Positions 7,786-16,520 of a stretch of DNA of 22,681 nt are shown here, in pieces. This DNA comes from Dysgonamonadaceae bacterium (GTDB lineage Bacteria; Bacteroidota; Bacteroidia; Bacteroidales; Azobacteroidaceae). The stretch covers positions 1-22,681 of the forward strand of contig JAIRRK010000033.1 in NCBI GenBank assembly GCA_031256015.1, read 5' to 3'. Position numbers and translations under genes: made by a program. Each line of letters starts with the position of its first letter. Position 1 is the first letter of the stretch. A model generated the notes under the pieces. The model was not told the origin of the DNA. It searched no databases and saw only the letters and a program-made list of their open reading frames with translations.

Positions 7786-8982
7786 ATGGCTAATTATTCA
7801 ACTTTTCAAAAGTATCTTACAGATGAATTAACCGCGATAAAAGAAGCCGGTTTATATAAAGAAGAGAGAATTATTACATCTCCTCAATCTGTAAAAATTC
7901 GTTTAAATACCAATCAGGAAGTTCTTAACTTTTGCGCGAATAACTATTTGGGGTTATCCGATAATCCGGGATTGATTTCCGCCGCCCAAGAAGCAATGAA
8001 AGAAAGAGGATACGGTATGTCGTCGGTCCGTTTTATTTGCGGAACCCAAGATTTGCATAAAGAACTGGAAAAAACCATCGCCGATTTCTTCGGAACAGAG
8101 GATACCATCTTATACGCAGCCTGTTTCGATGCCAACGGCGGCGTTTTTGAACCTTTGCTGACAGATCAGGATGCCATCATCTCCGATTCATTGAACCATG
8201 CTTCCATCATTGACGGCGTTCGTTTGTGCAAGGCCGTTCGCTATCGTTACGCAAATGCCGATTGGGCCGACTTGGAAGAACAATTGGTGAAAGCACAAGA
8301 ACAACGTTTCCGTTTGATTGTGACCGACGGCGTTTTCTCGATGGACGGAAATGTAGCTCCATTAGACAAAATCTACGAATTGGCACAAAAGTACAACGCA
8401 ATGGTGATGGTTGATGAATCCCATTCAGCCGGAGTGGTGGGAAGAACAGGAAGAGGAACCACCGAACAATTCAATTTGAGAGGAAAAATCGAAATAATAA
8501 CCGGAACATTGGGAAAAGCTTTCGGCGGTGCCATCGGAGGATTTACAACCGGGAAAAAAGAAATTATCGAGATGCTTCGTCAACGCTCTCGTCCTTATCT
8601 GTTTTCCAATTCGCTGCCGCCGTCCGTGGTCGGAGCCGGAATTTATACATTCCGATTGCTGTCCGAAACAAACGAATTGCAAGACAAGTTACATGCCAAT
8701 ACCGAGTATTTTGCGGCGAAAATGTCGGCTGCCGGATTCGATATTAAACCGACTCAATCGGCCATTTGCGCCGTCATGCTTTATGACGCGAAATTATCTC
8801 AGGCAATGGCATCCGAACTATCGAAAGAAGGCATTTATGTCACCGGATTTTATTATCCTGTTGTTCCGAAAGGGCAAGCCCGAATCCGCATACAATTATC
8901 GGCTGCTCATGAAAGAGAACACTTGGATAAGTGTATCGAGGCTTTCACGAAAGTGGGAACGAAATTGGGCGTATTAAAATAA
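7786..8982 (+). CDS. kbl: Glycine C-acetyltransferase (2-amino-3-ketobutyrate CoA ligase)
   Basis: A 398-residue PLP enzyme of the alpha-oxoamine synthase family that cleaves 2-amino-3-ketobutyrate with CoA to glycine and acetyl-CoA, the second step of threonine breakdown. Length equals that of E. coli Kbl. Visible landmarks are the N-terminal substrate segment NFCANNYLGL, the MVDESHSAG motif (D210, H213) and the PLP lysine K244 in ITGTLGKAFGGAIGG. RSRPYLFSNSLPP is also typical and separates it from other family members such as 8-amino-7-oxononanoate synthase. The next gene, 34 bp downstream, encodes threonine dehydrogenase, which makes its substrate, so assignment is firm. The start ATG 7786 follows a consensus promoter. 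Cytoplasmic; expected dimer. Confidence 0.97.
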   Translation: MANYSTFQKYLTDELTAIKEAGLYKEERIITSPQSVKIRLNTNQEVLNFCANNYLGLSDNPGLISAAQEAMKERGYGMSSVRFICGTQDLHKELEKTIADFFGTEDTILYAACFDANGGVFEPLLTDQDAIISDSLNHASIIDGVRLCKAVRYRYANADWADLEEQLVKAQEQRFRLIVTDGVFSMDGNVAPLDKIYELAQKYNAMVMVDESHSAGVVGRTGRGTTEQFNLRGKIEIITGTLGKAFGGAIGGFTTGKKEIIEMLRQRSRPYLFSNSLPPSVVGAGIYTFRLLSETNELQDKLHANTEYFAAKMSAAGFDIKPTQSAICAVMLYDAKLSQAMASELSKEGIYVTGFYYPVVPKGQARIRIQLSAAHEREHLDKCIEAFTKVGTKLGVLK

Positions 8983-9016
8983 CTTGACCTGAAACTCATT
9001 CATACATAACAGCAAT

Positions 9017-9970
9017 ATGAAAAAGATATTAATCATCGGAAGTACAGGACAAATCGGATCGGAGTTAAGTATTCGTTTGCGTTCCATTTATGGCGTTGAT
9101 AATGTAATTTGCGGATATTTTGCGCCGCCGTTCCCGGACGGTTTTTTTGAAGCAGGCCCTACCGTCGAAATCAATGCGTTAAACATCGATCGGATTGCCG
9201 AAGTCGTGAAAGAAAACCACATCGATACAATCTACAATTTAGCGGCTATCCTTTCCGCTACGGCAGAAAAAAATCCCAAATTGGGATGGGATGTCGGAAT
9301 CGGCAGTCTGATAAATTGTTTGGATGTGGCAAAAGAATACAACTGTGCCGTATTTACTCCGAGTTCAATCGGTGCTTTCGGTCCGAGTACACCCAAAGAC
9401 AATACGCCTCAAGACACCATTCAACGCCCGACAACTATCTACGGGATAACCAAAGTAACGGGAGAATTGTTAAGCGATTATTATTTTACCCGTTTTGGAG
9501 TGGATACACGTTCGGTCCGATTCCCCGGAATCATTTCGAACATGACTTTGCCCGGCGGCGGCACAACAGATTATGCCGTCGAAATTTTTTACAAGGCAGT
9601 ACAAGGCGAAGATTTCGTGTGTCCGCTTCGAGCCGGAACGTATATGGACATGATGTACATGCCGGATGCCATCGACGCATTGGTAAACTTACCGGAAGCC
9701 GACCCTTCTCGTTTGGTTCACAGAAATTCGTTCAATGTAACGGCGATGAGTTTCGACCCGGAAATGATTTATGCCGAAATCAAAAAGCATTATCCGAATT
9801 TCAAAATGACTTATAGCGTCGATTTTTTGAAACAATCCATCGCCGATTCATGGCCGAATAAATTAGATGATTCCGCCGCTCGAAAAGAATGGGATTGGAA
9901 TCCTCAATACAATCTGGAACGCATGACCGCGGATATGATTGAAACATTGAAAAAACGACTGAATAAATGA
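9017..9970 (+). CDS. tdh: L-threonine 3-dehydrogenase, SDR (epimerase-like) type
   Basis: A 317-residue NAD-dependent short-chain dehydrogenase oxidising L-threonine to 2-amino-3-ketobutyrate, which Kbl then cleaves. The Rossmann motif GSTGQIG lies at residues 8-14, the NLAAILSA segment at about 74-81, and the catalytic set is S116/S117 in TPSSIGAFG with Y142 and K146 in IYGITK. PGIISNMTLPGGGTTDYAVEIF and YMDMMYMPDAI are characteristic of SDR threonine dehydrogenases and not of sugar-nucleotide epimerases. It is unrelated to the zinc MDR-type Tdh of E. coli despite the same reaction. It lies 34 bp after kbl in the same direction, so the two are very likely one operon. Confidence 0.95.
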   Translation: MKKILIIGSTGQIGSELSIRLRSIYGVDNVICGYFAPPFPDGFFEAGPTVEINALNIDRIAEVVKENHIDTIYNLAAILSATAEKNPKLGWDVGIGSLINCLDVAKEYNCAVFTPSSIGAFGPSTPKDNTPQDTIQRPTTIYGITKVTGELLSDYYFTRFGVDTRSVRFPGIISNMTLPGGGTTDYAVEIFYKAVQGEDFVCPLRAGTYMDMMYMPDAIDALVNLPEADPSRLVHRNSFNVTAMSFDPEMIYAEIKKHYPNFKMTYSVDFLKQSIADSWPNKLDDSAARKEWDWNPQYNLERMTADMIETLKKRLNK

Positions 9971-9988
9971 AACGACCCGAAGTCGTTT
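9970..9988 (+). terminator. Small hairpin between tdh and mutL (weak terminator or attenuator)
   Basis: AAACGAC (9970-9976) pairs perfectly with GTCGTTT (9982-9988) around CCGAA, starting on the last base of the tdh stop codon. Only three T residues close the stem and then GTAATTCTT follows, so termination would be partial at best. It may lower mutL expression relative to kbl-tdh, or act in mRNA processing. Confidence 0.4.
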
Positions 9989-10008
9989 GTAATTCTTAAT
10001 CATAAAAA

Positions 10009-11814
10009 ATGGATATAATACATCTGTTGCCCGATTCAATAGCCAATCAAATCGCTGCCGGAGAAGTGATTCAACGCCCGGCTTCGGTTGTGAAGGAATT
10101 AGTAGAAAATGCAATAGACGCCGAAGCTGACCGGATTCAGATTATTATCAAAGATGCCGGACGATCGCTCATCCAAATCATCGATAACGGAAAAGGCATG
10201 TCGGAAACAGATGCCCGAATGGCATTTGAACGACATGCAACTTCTAAAATAAATACGGCCAATGATTTGTTTACGCTTCGAACCTTGGGATTTCGAGGCG
10301 AAGCTTTGGCTTCAATCGCAGCGGTTGCTCAAGTCGAACTGAAAACTCGGGGAAAAGAAGACAAATTAGGAACAATGCTTCAGATTGCCGGGTCAAGGGT
10401 TGAAAAACAAGAAGCCATCATGACTGATGCCGGAAGTTGTTTTTCCGTGAAGAATTTATTTTTCAATATTCCGGCTCGACGAAAATTTTTGAAATCGAAC
10501 GAAACGGAATTTCGCAACATCCTTACGGAGTTTGAGCGGATAGCCTTGGTTTATCCCAAGGTATCTTTCACCTTACTGCATAACGGCGCGGAGATTTTTT
10601 CTCTCCCTGCATCCGGATTAAAGCAACGTATTATCAACATTTCGGGGAAGAAAATATCTTCTTCTCTTCTGCCTGTTCAGATTAATACTTCCTTTATGAA
10701 CATTTCCGGTTTTGTCGGTTCTCCCGAATCCTCCAAAAGAAGAGGCTCTTCTCAATATTTCTTTGTCAATGGAAGGTATATGAGGCATCCTTATTTCCAC
10801 AGAGCCGTCATGTTGGCATTTGAATCGTTTATTCCGGCCGGAGAACAGCCCAATTATTTTATTTATTTGGATGTTGACCCGGAAAGTATTGATGTCAATA
10901 TCCATCCGACTAAAACGGAAATCAAGTTTGAGAATGAACAACATTTATTTCAGGTCATTGCGTCTTCGGTGAAAGAAGCCATTGCCGTTCCTTCTTTGGA
11001 ATTTAACAGAGAAGGAGCCATCGATATGCCGGTTTATACAGGAAGAAAAAACGATTCGACTGAATCACCCAAGATAGATTTGAGGTCGGATTACAATCCG
11101 TTTAAAGAAAATCGTTCTCACGAAAGACCTAAAATTAATTGGGAACAATTATACGAAGAGAATAAAGAGGAGAAGGAAATTGTCGATTCGCCTCAGCCGG
11201 ACAATCCGTCTCTTTTTGAAATAAACAATCAATCGGAAATTGTTTCGGAAAACCAAACGAATATTTTACCGTATAAGGGTCGTTTTTTAATCGCTCCTTT
11301 GAAATCGGGATTATCCATTATCGACCAACGTCAGGCGCATATCCGCATTTTGTTCGATGATTACATGCAACGAATGTACCAAAAACAAGGTGTTTCGCAA
11401 CGATTGCTTTTCCCTGAAATCATTTTTTTCACTCCCGGAGAAGCAACGGTTCTTCCTTGCGTTTTAGATGATTTGGCCTTCATCGGTTTTGATTTATCGG
11501 ATTTGGGAAATCATTCTTATTCGATAAACGGAGTTCCTGCCGGATTGGAAAATGTAGATTATAAGGAGTCTTTGCAAAACATGATTGATAAAGTTTTGGA
11601 AACCGGATGCGAAGTAAAAGAAGAAGTTTCTGCAGCTTTGGCATTGGCATTGGCCAAAAAAGCGGCAATATCCGACAATAAAATTCTTTCGGACGAGGAA
11701 GCCATGTCTTTATTGGCGCGATTGTTTTCCTCTGCTTCACCGAACTATACTCCGGATGGAAAGCTGATTGTTTCTATTTTATCGGAAGAAGAAATAAATA
11801 AACGTTTCAAGTAA
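10009..11814 (+). CDS. mutL: DNA mismatch repair protein MutL
   Basis: A 601-residue mismatch repair protein that couples MutS recognition to downstream steps. The N-terminal GHKL ATPase is intact: E30 and N34 in VVKELVENAIDA, DNGKGM at 59-64, RHATSKI near 75-81 and GFRGEAL at 94-100. The transducer domain contains FFVNGRYMRHPYFHRAV and DVNIHPTKTEI. After an acidic linker (about 350-420) comes the C-terminal dimerisation domain with a beta-clamp motif QRLLFP (from Q464). The endonuclease motif of many MutL proteins (DQHAx2Ex4E) is replaced by DQRQAHIRILFDDY from D439, and the CPHGRP motif by YTPDGK, so nuclease activity is doubtful. The gene follows tdh by 38 bp and ends 2 bp from the convergent methyltransferase gene. 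Confidence 0.97.
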   Translation: MDIIHLLPDSIANQIAAGEVIQRPASVVKELVENAIDAEADRIQIIIKDAGRSLIQIIDNGKGMSETDARMAFERHATSKINTANDLFTLRTLGFRGEALASIAAVAQVELKTRGKEDKLGTMLQIAGSRVEKQEAIMTDAGSCFSVKNLFFNIPARRKFLKSNETEFRNILTEFERIALVYPKVSFTLLHNGAEIFSLPASGLKQRIINISGKKISSSLLPVQINTSFMNISGFVGSPESSKRRGSSQYFFVNGRYMRHPYFHRAVMLAFESFIPAGEQPNYFIYLDVDPESIDVNIHPTKTEIKFENEQHLFQVIASSVKEAIAVPSLEFNREGAIDMPVYTGRKNDSTESPKIDLRSDYNPFKENRSHERPKINWEQLYEENKEEKEIVDSPQPDNPSLFEINNQSEIVSENQTNILPYKGRFLIAPLKSGLSIIDQRQAHIRILFDDYMQRMYQKQGVSQRLLFPEIIFFTPGEATVLPCVLDDLAFIGFDLSDLGNHSYSINGVPAGLENVDYKESLQNMIDKVLETGCEVKEEVSAALALALAKKAAISDNKILSDEEAMSLLARLFSSASPNYTPDGKLIVSILSEEEINKRFK

Positions 11815-11816
11815 TA

Positions 11817-12614
11817 TCAAAAGCCTCTTTGCCGCATCGCTTCGAACGTAATAATCGCAGTGGAAACAGAGACATTTAAAGAATCAATGGCTCCACGCAT
11901 CGGGATTTTAATTCTTTTTTCAGCCTGATTCAACCAGAAATCAGTTAAACCGTCCGCTTCTGCACCCATGATAACTGCGGAAGGAGAAGTATAATCCATA
12001 TCCTGATACCATTGAGCCGCAGTTAATTCGGCGGCATACGAACAAATTCCATTCTTTTTTAGAAAGCGAAGAGTTGCTTCATTGTCGGCAATTCCGACCG
12101 GAACAGTAAAAACACATCCGACACTGGAGCGAATAATATTCGGATTGTAAATATCGGTCAACGGATTACATACGATAACAGCATCCACTTTGGCGGCGTC
12201 GGCCGTGCGCAAAACGGCACCCAAATTTCCGGGTTTTTCCACCGATTCCAAAACAATGAAAAACGGATTCGCTGAAACGGTTAAATTCGTTAACGAGTGG
12301 TCTTTCGGTTTGGCTAAAGCCAATACTCCGTCCGAGCCTTCTCTGTAAGCTATTTTTTGAAAAACAGTTTCGGTCACTTCAAACAGAATATTTTCAGGTA
12401 TCAATTGAAGAATATCCGGATAATCCGTTTTCACGAATAAGTCTCGACAAAGGAAAACCGAATCTAAAATATATTCTTTTTTCAGAGCCAAACTGATTTC
12501 ACGCGCTCCTTCAATCAAAAAAAGGCCTTGCTCTTTCCGTGATCGGGATTTTGTTGCTAATTTCTGAATATTTTTAATGCGGGGATTTTGTAAACCGGTA
12601 ATAATCGGATTCAT
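11817..12614 (-). CDS. TrmH/SpoU-family RNA 2'-O-methyltransferase
   Basis: A 265-residue SAM-dependent SPOUT methyltransferase acting on rRNA or tRNA ribose. An N-terminal substrate-binding domain (about 1-110: NPRIKNIQKL, FLIEGAREI) is followed by the knotted catalytic domain with motif 1 (SVEKPGNLGAVLRTADA, about 124-140), motif 2 (VIMGAEADGL, about 214-223) and motif 3 (IPMRGAIDSLNVSVSTAI, about 237-254). The target nucleotide is not readable from the sequence, so I give no symbol. Its ATG overlaps the stop of the upstream small membrane gene by one base (TAATG), suggesting translational coupling. It converges with mutL across a 2-bp gap that has no terminator, so the two transcripts must overlap at their 3' ends. 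Confidence 0.93.
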   Translation of the reverse strand: MNPIITGLQNPRIKNIQKLATKSRSRKEQGLFLIEGAREISLALKKEYILDSVFLCRDLFVKTDYPDILQLIPENILFEVTETVFQKIAYREGSDGVLALAKPKDHSLTNLTVSANPFFIVLESVEKPGNLGAVLRTADAAKVDAVIVCNPLTDIYNPNIIRSSVGCVFTVPVGIADNEATLRFLKKNGICSYAAELTAAQWYQDMDYTSPSAVIMGAEADGLTDFWLNQAEKRIKIPMRGAIDSLNVSVSTAIITFEAMRQRGF

Positions 12615-12961
12615 TATTCTTTATTGTCCTTATTTTTCTCGTAATTCCGAACGAAAATAATATAAATCTGTAAAATTCCCGATACCAATAAACAAATAAA
12701 CCATTCATTCATGTTTTTAAACATGAAATAAGACGAAACGGGCAGTAAAAGAGCAGCAACGGCTTGTTGTATATTCAATCTTCTTAAACGGGCGTTATCG
12801 CCTCGATAAATATTTGTAAGAAAAGCGACAGCCACTCCCGCTCCGGACACGGCATAAACATAAGGAATAAAAGGCATGTCGGAGATATAGAGGGCAGCCG
12901 ATAATCCAAGGAGGATGCTGCAAATCAAAAACGGATATTTTCCGAAGTCGGTAGTCATCAT
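12614..12961 (-). CDS. Small integral membrane protein, function unknown
   Basis: A 115-residue protein that I do not recognise. It has four probable membrane helices (about 10-25, 31-49, 66-82 and 86-106), a basic loop after helix 2 (YRGDNARLRRLN) and a charged Lys/Asn-rich tail. The start ATG (12959-12961) overlaps the divIC-like stop as ATGA, and a second in-frame ATG follows at once; either could be used. The stop overlaps the methyltransferase start by one base. Tight packing on both sides indicates one operon and a real gene. No catalytic motif is visible. Placement next to a divisome-type protein hints at an envelope role, but that is weak. Confidence 0.85.
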   Translation of the reverse strand: MMTTDFGKYPFLICSILLGLSAALYISDMPFIPYVYAVSGAGVAVAFLTNIYRGDNARLRRLNIQQAVAALLLPVSSYFMFKNMNEWFICLLVSGILQIYIIFVRNYEKNKDNKE

Positions 12962-13260
12962 TCTTCTATAATAAATAATTCTTCATTTTTTTTCGTCATG
13001 CGGTACTGTTCTCGGGCCAACTTTTCCAAGCTTTCGTTATCGCTTTGAAGATCTTGCAAGCGTTTTTCGTTCATTTCTTTTTGCCGAGTATAATGTTCAA
13101 TTTCCTGCTCCAATCGGTTTATCTGACGATCATATGAAATTCGTTTCCAAATAGTACTTTCTCCCACAAAAAAAGTGAAAATAACGAAAATGATAATCGC
13201 AATCCAATATTTATTCAATTTACCTGTAATTAATTTGAGCTTTTCGAATAAATTTTTCAT
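12958..13260 (-). CDS. Septum formation initiator, FtsB/DivIC family
   Basis: A 100-residue bitopic cell-division protein: short cytoplasmic basic N-terminus, one membrane helix (about 18-38, YWIAIIIFVIFTFFV) and a periplasmic coiled coil (about 45-80, rich in Glu, Gln, Arg and Leu) ending LAREQYRMTKKNEELFIIEE, the conserved C-terminal region of the family. In characterised bacteria these proteins form a complex with FtsL-like and FtsQ/DivIB-like partners. I chose ATG 13260 (MKNLFEKLKL); the longer frame starts only at TTG 13287 and would override the likely promoter. Its stop overlaps the next start by 4 bp (ATGA). Confidence 0.92.
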   Translation of the reverse strand: MKNLFEKLKLITGKLNKYWIAIIIFVIFTFFVGESTIWKRISYDRQINRLEQEIEHYTRQKEMNEKRLQDLQSDNESLEKLAREQYRMTKKNEELFIIEE

Positions 13261-13275
13261 AAAAACAATTTTGTG

Positions 13276-13283
13276 CAAAAATA
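13276..13283 (-). promoter_or_regulatory. Putative -7 box for the divIC-like operon
   Basis: Read on the minus strand this is TATTTTTG, matching TAnnTTTG, 15 bp before ATG 13260. No good TTTG lies 19-21 nt upstream. It sits just beyond the glyA terminator, where a new promoter would be expected. The implied leader is very short. Confidence 0.4.
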
Positions 13284-13308
13284 ACAATAATTGATAAGGA
13301 AAAGAATT

Positions 13309-13361
13309 AAAAAAAGAGAAAGCTTCGTTTTTTATTCGTTCTATTCCGGAACTTTCTCTTT
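13309..13361 (-). terminator. Intrinsic terminator after glyA
   Basis: On the minus strand AAAGAGAAAG (from 13361) pairs perfectly with CTTTCTCTTT (ending 13313), followed by four more T residues. The 29-nt loop contains the self-complementary TTCCGGAA. It lies 40 bp after the glyA stop and before the divIC-like gene, splitting the minus-strand cluster into two transcription units. Confidence 0.75.
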
Positions 13362-13400
13362 GATTTATGGTTGATGTACAGTGATATTATACGGAAAAGA

Positions 13401-14681
13401 TTACCAAGCAAACAAAGGATAATCTTTCATCATTGAATTAACTTTCTCTGCGACGGATTTAATCCGGTTTTCGTTTTCAAAGTCGGAAAGAACCGTATCA
13501 ATCAATTCCACTATTTCACCCATCTTGTCTTCTTTTAGTCCTCGTGTTGTGATAGCGGGCGTTCCGAACCGTAAACCGGACGTTTGAAAAGGAGAACGAG
13601 AATCAAAAGGCACCATGTTTTTGTTGGATGTAATATCGGCTTTTACCAAAGCTTGTTCGGCTTGTTTTCCTGTTAATTCCGGAAATTTAGAACGTAAATC
13701 AACCAACATTAAATGGTTGTCGGTTCCTCCCGAAATGATTTTATATCCTTTATCCACCAAAGCTTGAGCCATAACGGAAGCATTTTTTTTAACTTGAGTT
13801 TGATAGGTGATATATTCCGGTTGCATCGCTTCATTGAAAGCAATCGCTTTCGCTGCAATCACATGTTCCAAAGGACCTCCTTGTACTCCGGGAAACACAG
13901 CCGAATCCAATAAGGCCGACATCATTTTTGTTTCGCCTTTGGGAGTTTTCTTTCCCCACGGATTTTCGAAATCTTTTCCGATTAAAATAACTCCTCCTCG
14001 CGGGCCTCTCAATGTTTTATGAGTGGTTGAAGTTACGATGTGAGCATATTTGACCGGATTGTTCAATAAACCGGCTGCGATTAATCCGGCCGGATGAGCC
14101 ATATCTACCATAAAAATAGCATGGATAGTATCGGCTATTTGGCGAATCCGAGCATAATCCCACTCACGGGAATAAGCGGAAGCTCCGGCAATAATCAATT
14201 TGGGTTTTTCTTGGAGAGCGATTTTCTCCATCTGATCATAATCGACTTTGCCGTCCGATTCTTTCACATTGTATTCCAGTGCTTTGTATAGGATTCCGGA
14301 TGAGTTTACCGGAGAACCGTGACTTAAATGTCCTCCATGAGAAAGATTCAATCCTAAAAATTTATCTCCCGGATTCAAGCAAGTCAGAAAGACTGCCATA
14401 TTGGCTTGAGCACCCGAATGCGGTTGAACATTTGCCCACTCTGCTCCGAATATTTTTTTCAATCGGTCGATGGCTGCTTGTTCTATTTCATCTACAAATC
14501 GGCATCCTCCGTAATATCTTTTTCCCGGATATCCTTCCGCATATTTATTCGTCAGTACCGAACCGGCGGCTTTCATTACTTCTTCGCTCACGAAGTTTTC
14601 GGATGCAATCAACTCAATACCTGTCAATTGACGGTTATACTCTTTGTCGATAATATTGAAAATAAAATCATCTTTTTTCAT
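13401..14681 (-). CDS. glyA: Serine hydroxymethyltransferase
   Basis: A 426-residue cytoplasmic PLP enzyme interconverting serine plus tetrahydrofolate with glycine plus 5,10-methylene-tetrahydrofolate, the main source of one-carbon units. Landmarks: [14 protein letters not shown] (about 22-35), [16 protein letters not shown] (45-60), [13 protein letters not shown] (192-204) and the PLP lysine K222 in [14 protein letters not shown]. The C-terminal segment [12 protein letters not shown] is typical. Length is normal. It is the last gene before the terminator at 13309-13361, 57 bp after the outer-membrane barrel gene, so it is probably read from the pyrB promoter, perhaps with an internal promoter I could not define. 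Its product glycine is also made by Tdh/Kbl, encoded about 3.4 kb away. Confidence 0.98.
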   Translation of the reverse strand: MKKDDFIFNIIDKEYNRQLTGIELIASENFVSEEVMKAAGSVLTNKYAEGYPGKRYYGGCRFVDEIEQAAIDRLKKIFGAEWANVQPHSGAQANMAVFLTCLNPGDKFLGLNLSHGGHLSHGSPVNSSGILYKALEYNVKESDGKVDYDQMEKIALQEKPKLIIAGASAYSREWDYARIRQIADTIHAIFMVDMAHPAGLIAAGLLNNPVKYAHIVTSTTHKTLRGPRGGVILIGKDFENPWGKKTPKGETKMMSALLDSAVFPGVQGGPLEHVIAAKAIAFNEAMQPEYITYQTQVKKNASVMAQALVDKGYKIISGGTDNHLMLVDLRSKFPELTGKQAEQALVKADITSNKNMVPFDSRSPFQTSGLRFGTPAITTRGLKEDKMGEIVELIDTVLSDFENENRIKSVAEKVNSMMKDYPLFAW

Positions 14682-14738
14682 TCGAAAAAAATTTATTTAG
14701 GTTATTTAATGTATTTGTTTCTTTGTCAAAAATCAATC

Positions 14739-15485
14739 TTAAAAAAATATTCCAACCGAAAAGTTTAAACTATTTTCATTTTTTCGCAGTTCGACGCCGT
14801 TTAACTGCTCAATGGAATTGGATATTTCATTGAAATTAATATCCGTATCCTTTATACTTATTCCATACCTTATATCTACGTAAAATTGAGTTACACTGAA
14901 TGAAAATCCCACTAATCCATAAGGGTGAAGATGAGTACTATTGTCGTAAAAATGGCGACGGATATTGTTTGCGTCTCCGGAAATACTTCCTTCGTATTCG
15001 TATTTTGTACTGTAACGGTATTTGAGAGAAGGCCCTATGAAAACATCGAATCGGAAAGGAACACTCTGAATAATACAATACCCTACGATGATATTAATTC
15101 CAAGCGTTTGCATCGTTTCACGGATGCTTGCCGATGAATTTAAGTTTACATTTTCCGTTTGATTGGGAAACGTAAACGAAAAATGGTGTTTGTATCCACT
15201 CCATTCAAATTCGGGTTGCATAAAAACTTTATCCAAATTAATGCGAAAAAAGGCACCGGCCGTATATCCTGTTTTATTAATTTGGGAACTATTGAGCAAG
15301 GTTCCTCCCGAATAGGCATCGAAACGAATGCTCGATAAATTATTGAAACCTAATTTGAATCCGAAATTGTAAGGCTTCAGATTGCGATTCACTTTTTGTC
15401 CGTGAACACTGCCGGACGACAAAAGCATTGCGCATAGAAATACGCAAACGAGAAATAAATATGGATTTAAATAATGATTTTTCAT
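14739..15485 (-). CDS. Outer-membrane beta-barrel protein (porin/PorT-like)
   Basis: A 248-residue exported protein. Residues 1 to about 30 form a signal peptide (hydrophobic core YLFLVCVFLCAMLL). The rest alternates polar and hydrophobic residues in strand-like segments (YNFGFKLGFNNLSS, GYTAGAFFRINL, FRFDVFIGPSLKYRY, FYVDIRYGISI) and ends in NFSVGIFF, the aromatic terminus typical of outer-membrane barrels. That fits the small 8-10-strand outer-membrane barrel family common in Bacteroidota; substrate or partner is unknown. A longer frame starts upstream at 15509, but ATG 15485 overlaps the flavin reductase stop as ATGA and gives the better signal peptide. Its place inside a metabolic operon is unexpected. 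Confidence 0.85.
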   Translation of the reverse strand: MKNHYLNPYLFLVCVFLCAMLLSSGSVHGQKVNRNLKPYNFGFKLGFNNLSSIRFDAYSGGTLLNSSQINKTGYTAGAFFRINLDKVFMQPEFEWSGYKHHFSFTFPNQTENVNLNSSASIRETMQTLGINIIVGYCIIQSVPFRFDVFIGPSLKYRYSTKYEYEGSISGDANNIRRHFYDNSTHLHPYGLVGFSFSVTQFYVDIRYGISIKDTDINFNEISNSIEQLNGVELRKNENSLNFSVGIFF

Positions 15486-16051
15486 TTCTTTTTCTTTTGA
15501 ACGCTCCATCCGAATTTTCCGATAAAATCGCCTAAGCCGTAGTATTTTCCGTGCGCATAGACCAATAAACCGGCTTTCTTCATATTGAATCCGCCTGTTT
15601 CGGTATCAATCAGCGCGTCATCAGCTAAAATATTTACAACTTCGGCAATAAACATATCATGAGTTCCCAAGGGAATAATTTCCCTTACCCGACATTCTAT
15701 ACATAAGGGCGATTCTTCGATATAAGGAGCTTTTACTACATGCGCTTCTTTCGGAGTTAAATTCATTTCTTTGAATTTATCGAAATTTTTGCCGGAACGA
15801 ACGCCACACCAATCGGTAGCGTTTGCCAATTCAACGGTTGTCAGATTGATTACAAATTCCATGTTTTTTTTCAGGATGGAATAAGAATGTCGTTCCGGTC
15901 GGACAGAGATATAACACATGGCCGGATCGGAACAAATGGTTCCTGTCCATGAAACAGTGAAAACATTGTATTCACTTTCATCGCTCCCAACGGATATAAG
16001 CACCGCAGGTAAGGGATAAATTAACGTTCCGGGCTTCCAATCTTGTTTCAT
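15482..16051 (-). CDS. Flavin reductase-like domain protein (flavoredoxin type)
   Basis: A 189-residue FMN-binding split-barrel protein of the flavin reductase/flavoredoxin family. Visible family features are the N-terminal [10 protein letters not shown], the [24 protein letters not shown] flavin-contact segment, FVINLTT and the later FIAEVVNI with a terminal [12 protein letters not shown]. The electron partner is unknown, and the protein may act as a flavodoxin-like carrier. The chosen start ATG 16051 ([15 protein letters not shown]) overlaps the pyrI stop as ATGA; the longer frame to 16099 would reach into pyrI. Its own stop again overlaps the next start as ATGA, so pyrI, this gene and the barrel gene look translationally coupled. 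Confidence 0.9.
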   Translation of the reverse strand: MKQDWKPGTLIYPLPAVLISVGSDESEYNVFTVSWTGTICSDPAMCYISVRPERHSYSILKKNMEFVINLTTVELANATDWCGVRSGKNFDKFKEMNLTPKEAHVVKAPYIEESPLCIECRVREIIPLGTHDMFIAEVVNILADDALIDTETGGFNMKKAGLLVYAHGKYYGLGDFIGKFGWSVQKKKK

Positions 16052-16509
16052 AACAGTACGATATCTTCTTTTTTCGTTTTCATTTCGCAATATTGACATT
16101 TAAGGATAACATCCTTTTTATCAATCACTTTAAAATGGGTTTTCATGGGTTCGTTGTTTGTAATACATTTCGGATTATTGCATTTCACAATACCCAGCAG
16201 TTCGTCGGGAAGGGCAACTAATTTTTTTTCTATTACCTCGTAATCCCGGATAATATTTAATTTCACGTTAGGTGCAATTAAGGAAATCCGATTAATTTCG
16301 TCTTCTTCAAAAAACTTATCGGAAATCTTTAATATTCCTTTTTTATTCATTTTTTTACTGTCCAGATTATATCCTATGGTAACAGGTGTACTCAATTTTT
16401 CGATTTCCAACAACGAAACAACTTTGAATAATTGTTCGGAAGGGATATGGTCAATAGCTGTTCCGTTTTCCAAGGCAGCCACTTTCAATTCTTTTTTCTT
16501 AACGCCCAT
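16048..16509 (-). CDS. pyrI: Aspartate carbamoyltransferase regulatory subunit
   Basis: A 153-residue zinc protein that binds nucleotide effectors and holds PyrB trimers together in the ATCase holoenzyme. Length equals that of E. coli PyrI. The N-terminal allosteric domain has [10 protein letters not shown] (14-23), and the C-terminal zinc domain has all four cysteines, C110, C115, C138 and C141, at the expected spacing. The start is ATG 16509 ([10 protein letters not shown]), 11 bp after the pyrB stop; the upstream TTG at 16545 would overlap pyrB and give an unmatched N-terminus. The stop overlaps the flavin reductase start by 4 bp. Nucleotide feedback control is expected from the family. 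Confidence 0.97.
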   Translation of the reverse strand: MGVKKKELKVAALENGTAIDHIPSEQLFKVVSLLEIEKLSTPVTIGYNLDSKKMNKKGILKISDKFFEEDEINRISLIAPNVKLNIIRDYEVIEKKLVALPDELLGIVKCNNPKCITNNEPMKTHFKVIDKKDVILKCQYCEMKTKKEDIVLL

Positions 16510-16520
16510 AATCTTAAAAG

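Noticed and set aside
8528..8977. A 149-codon open frame within kbl in another plus-strand frame
   Set aside because: It is a shadow of kbl: no recognisable domain, basic low-quality composition and full overlap with a well-conserved gene.
14727..14734. GATTTTTG (minus strand) as a glyA promoter
   Set aside because: First base mismatches TAnnTTTG and no -33 box is found at 19-21 nt; A/T-rich chance is likely.
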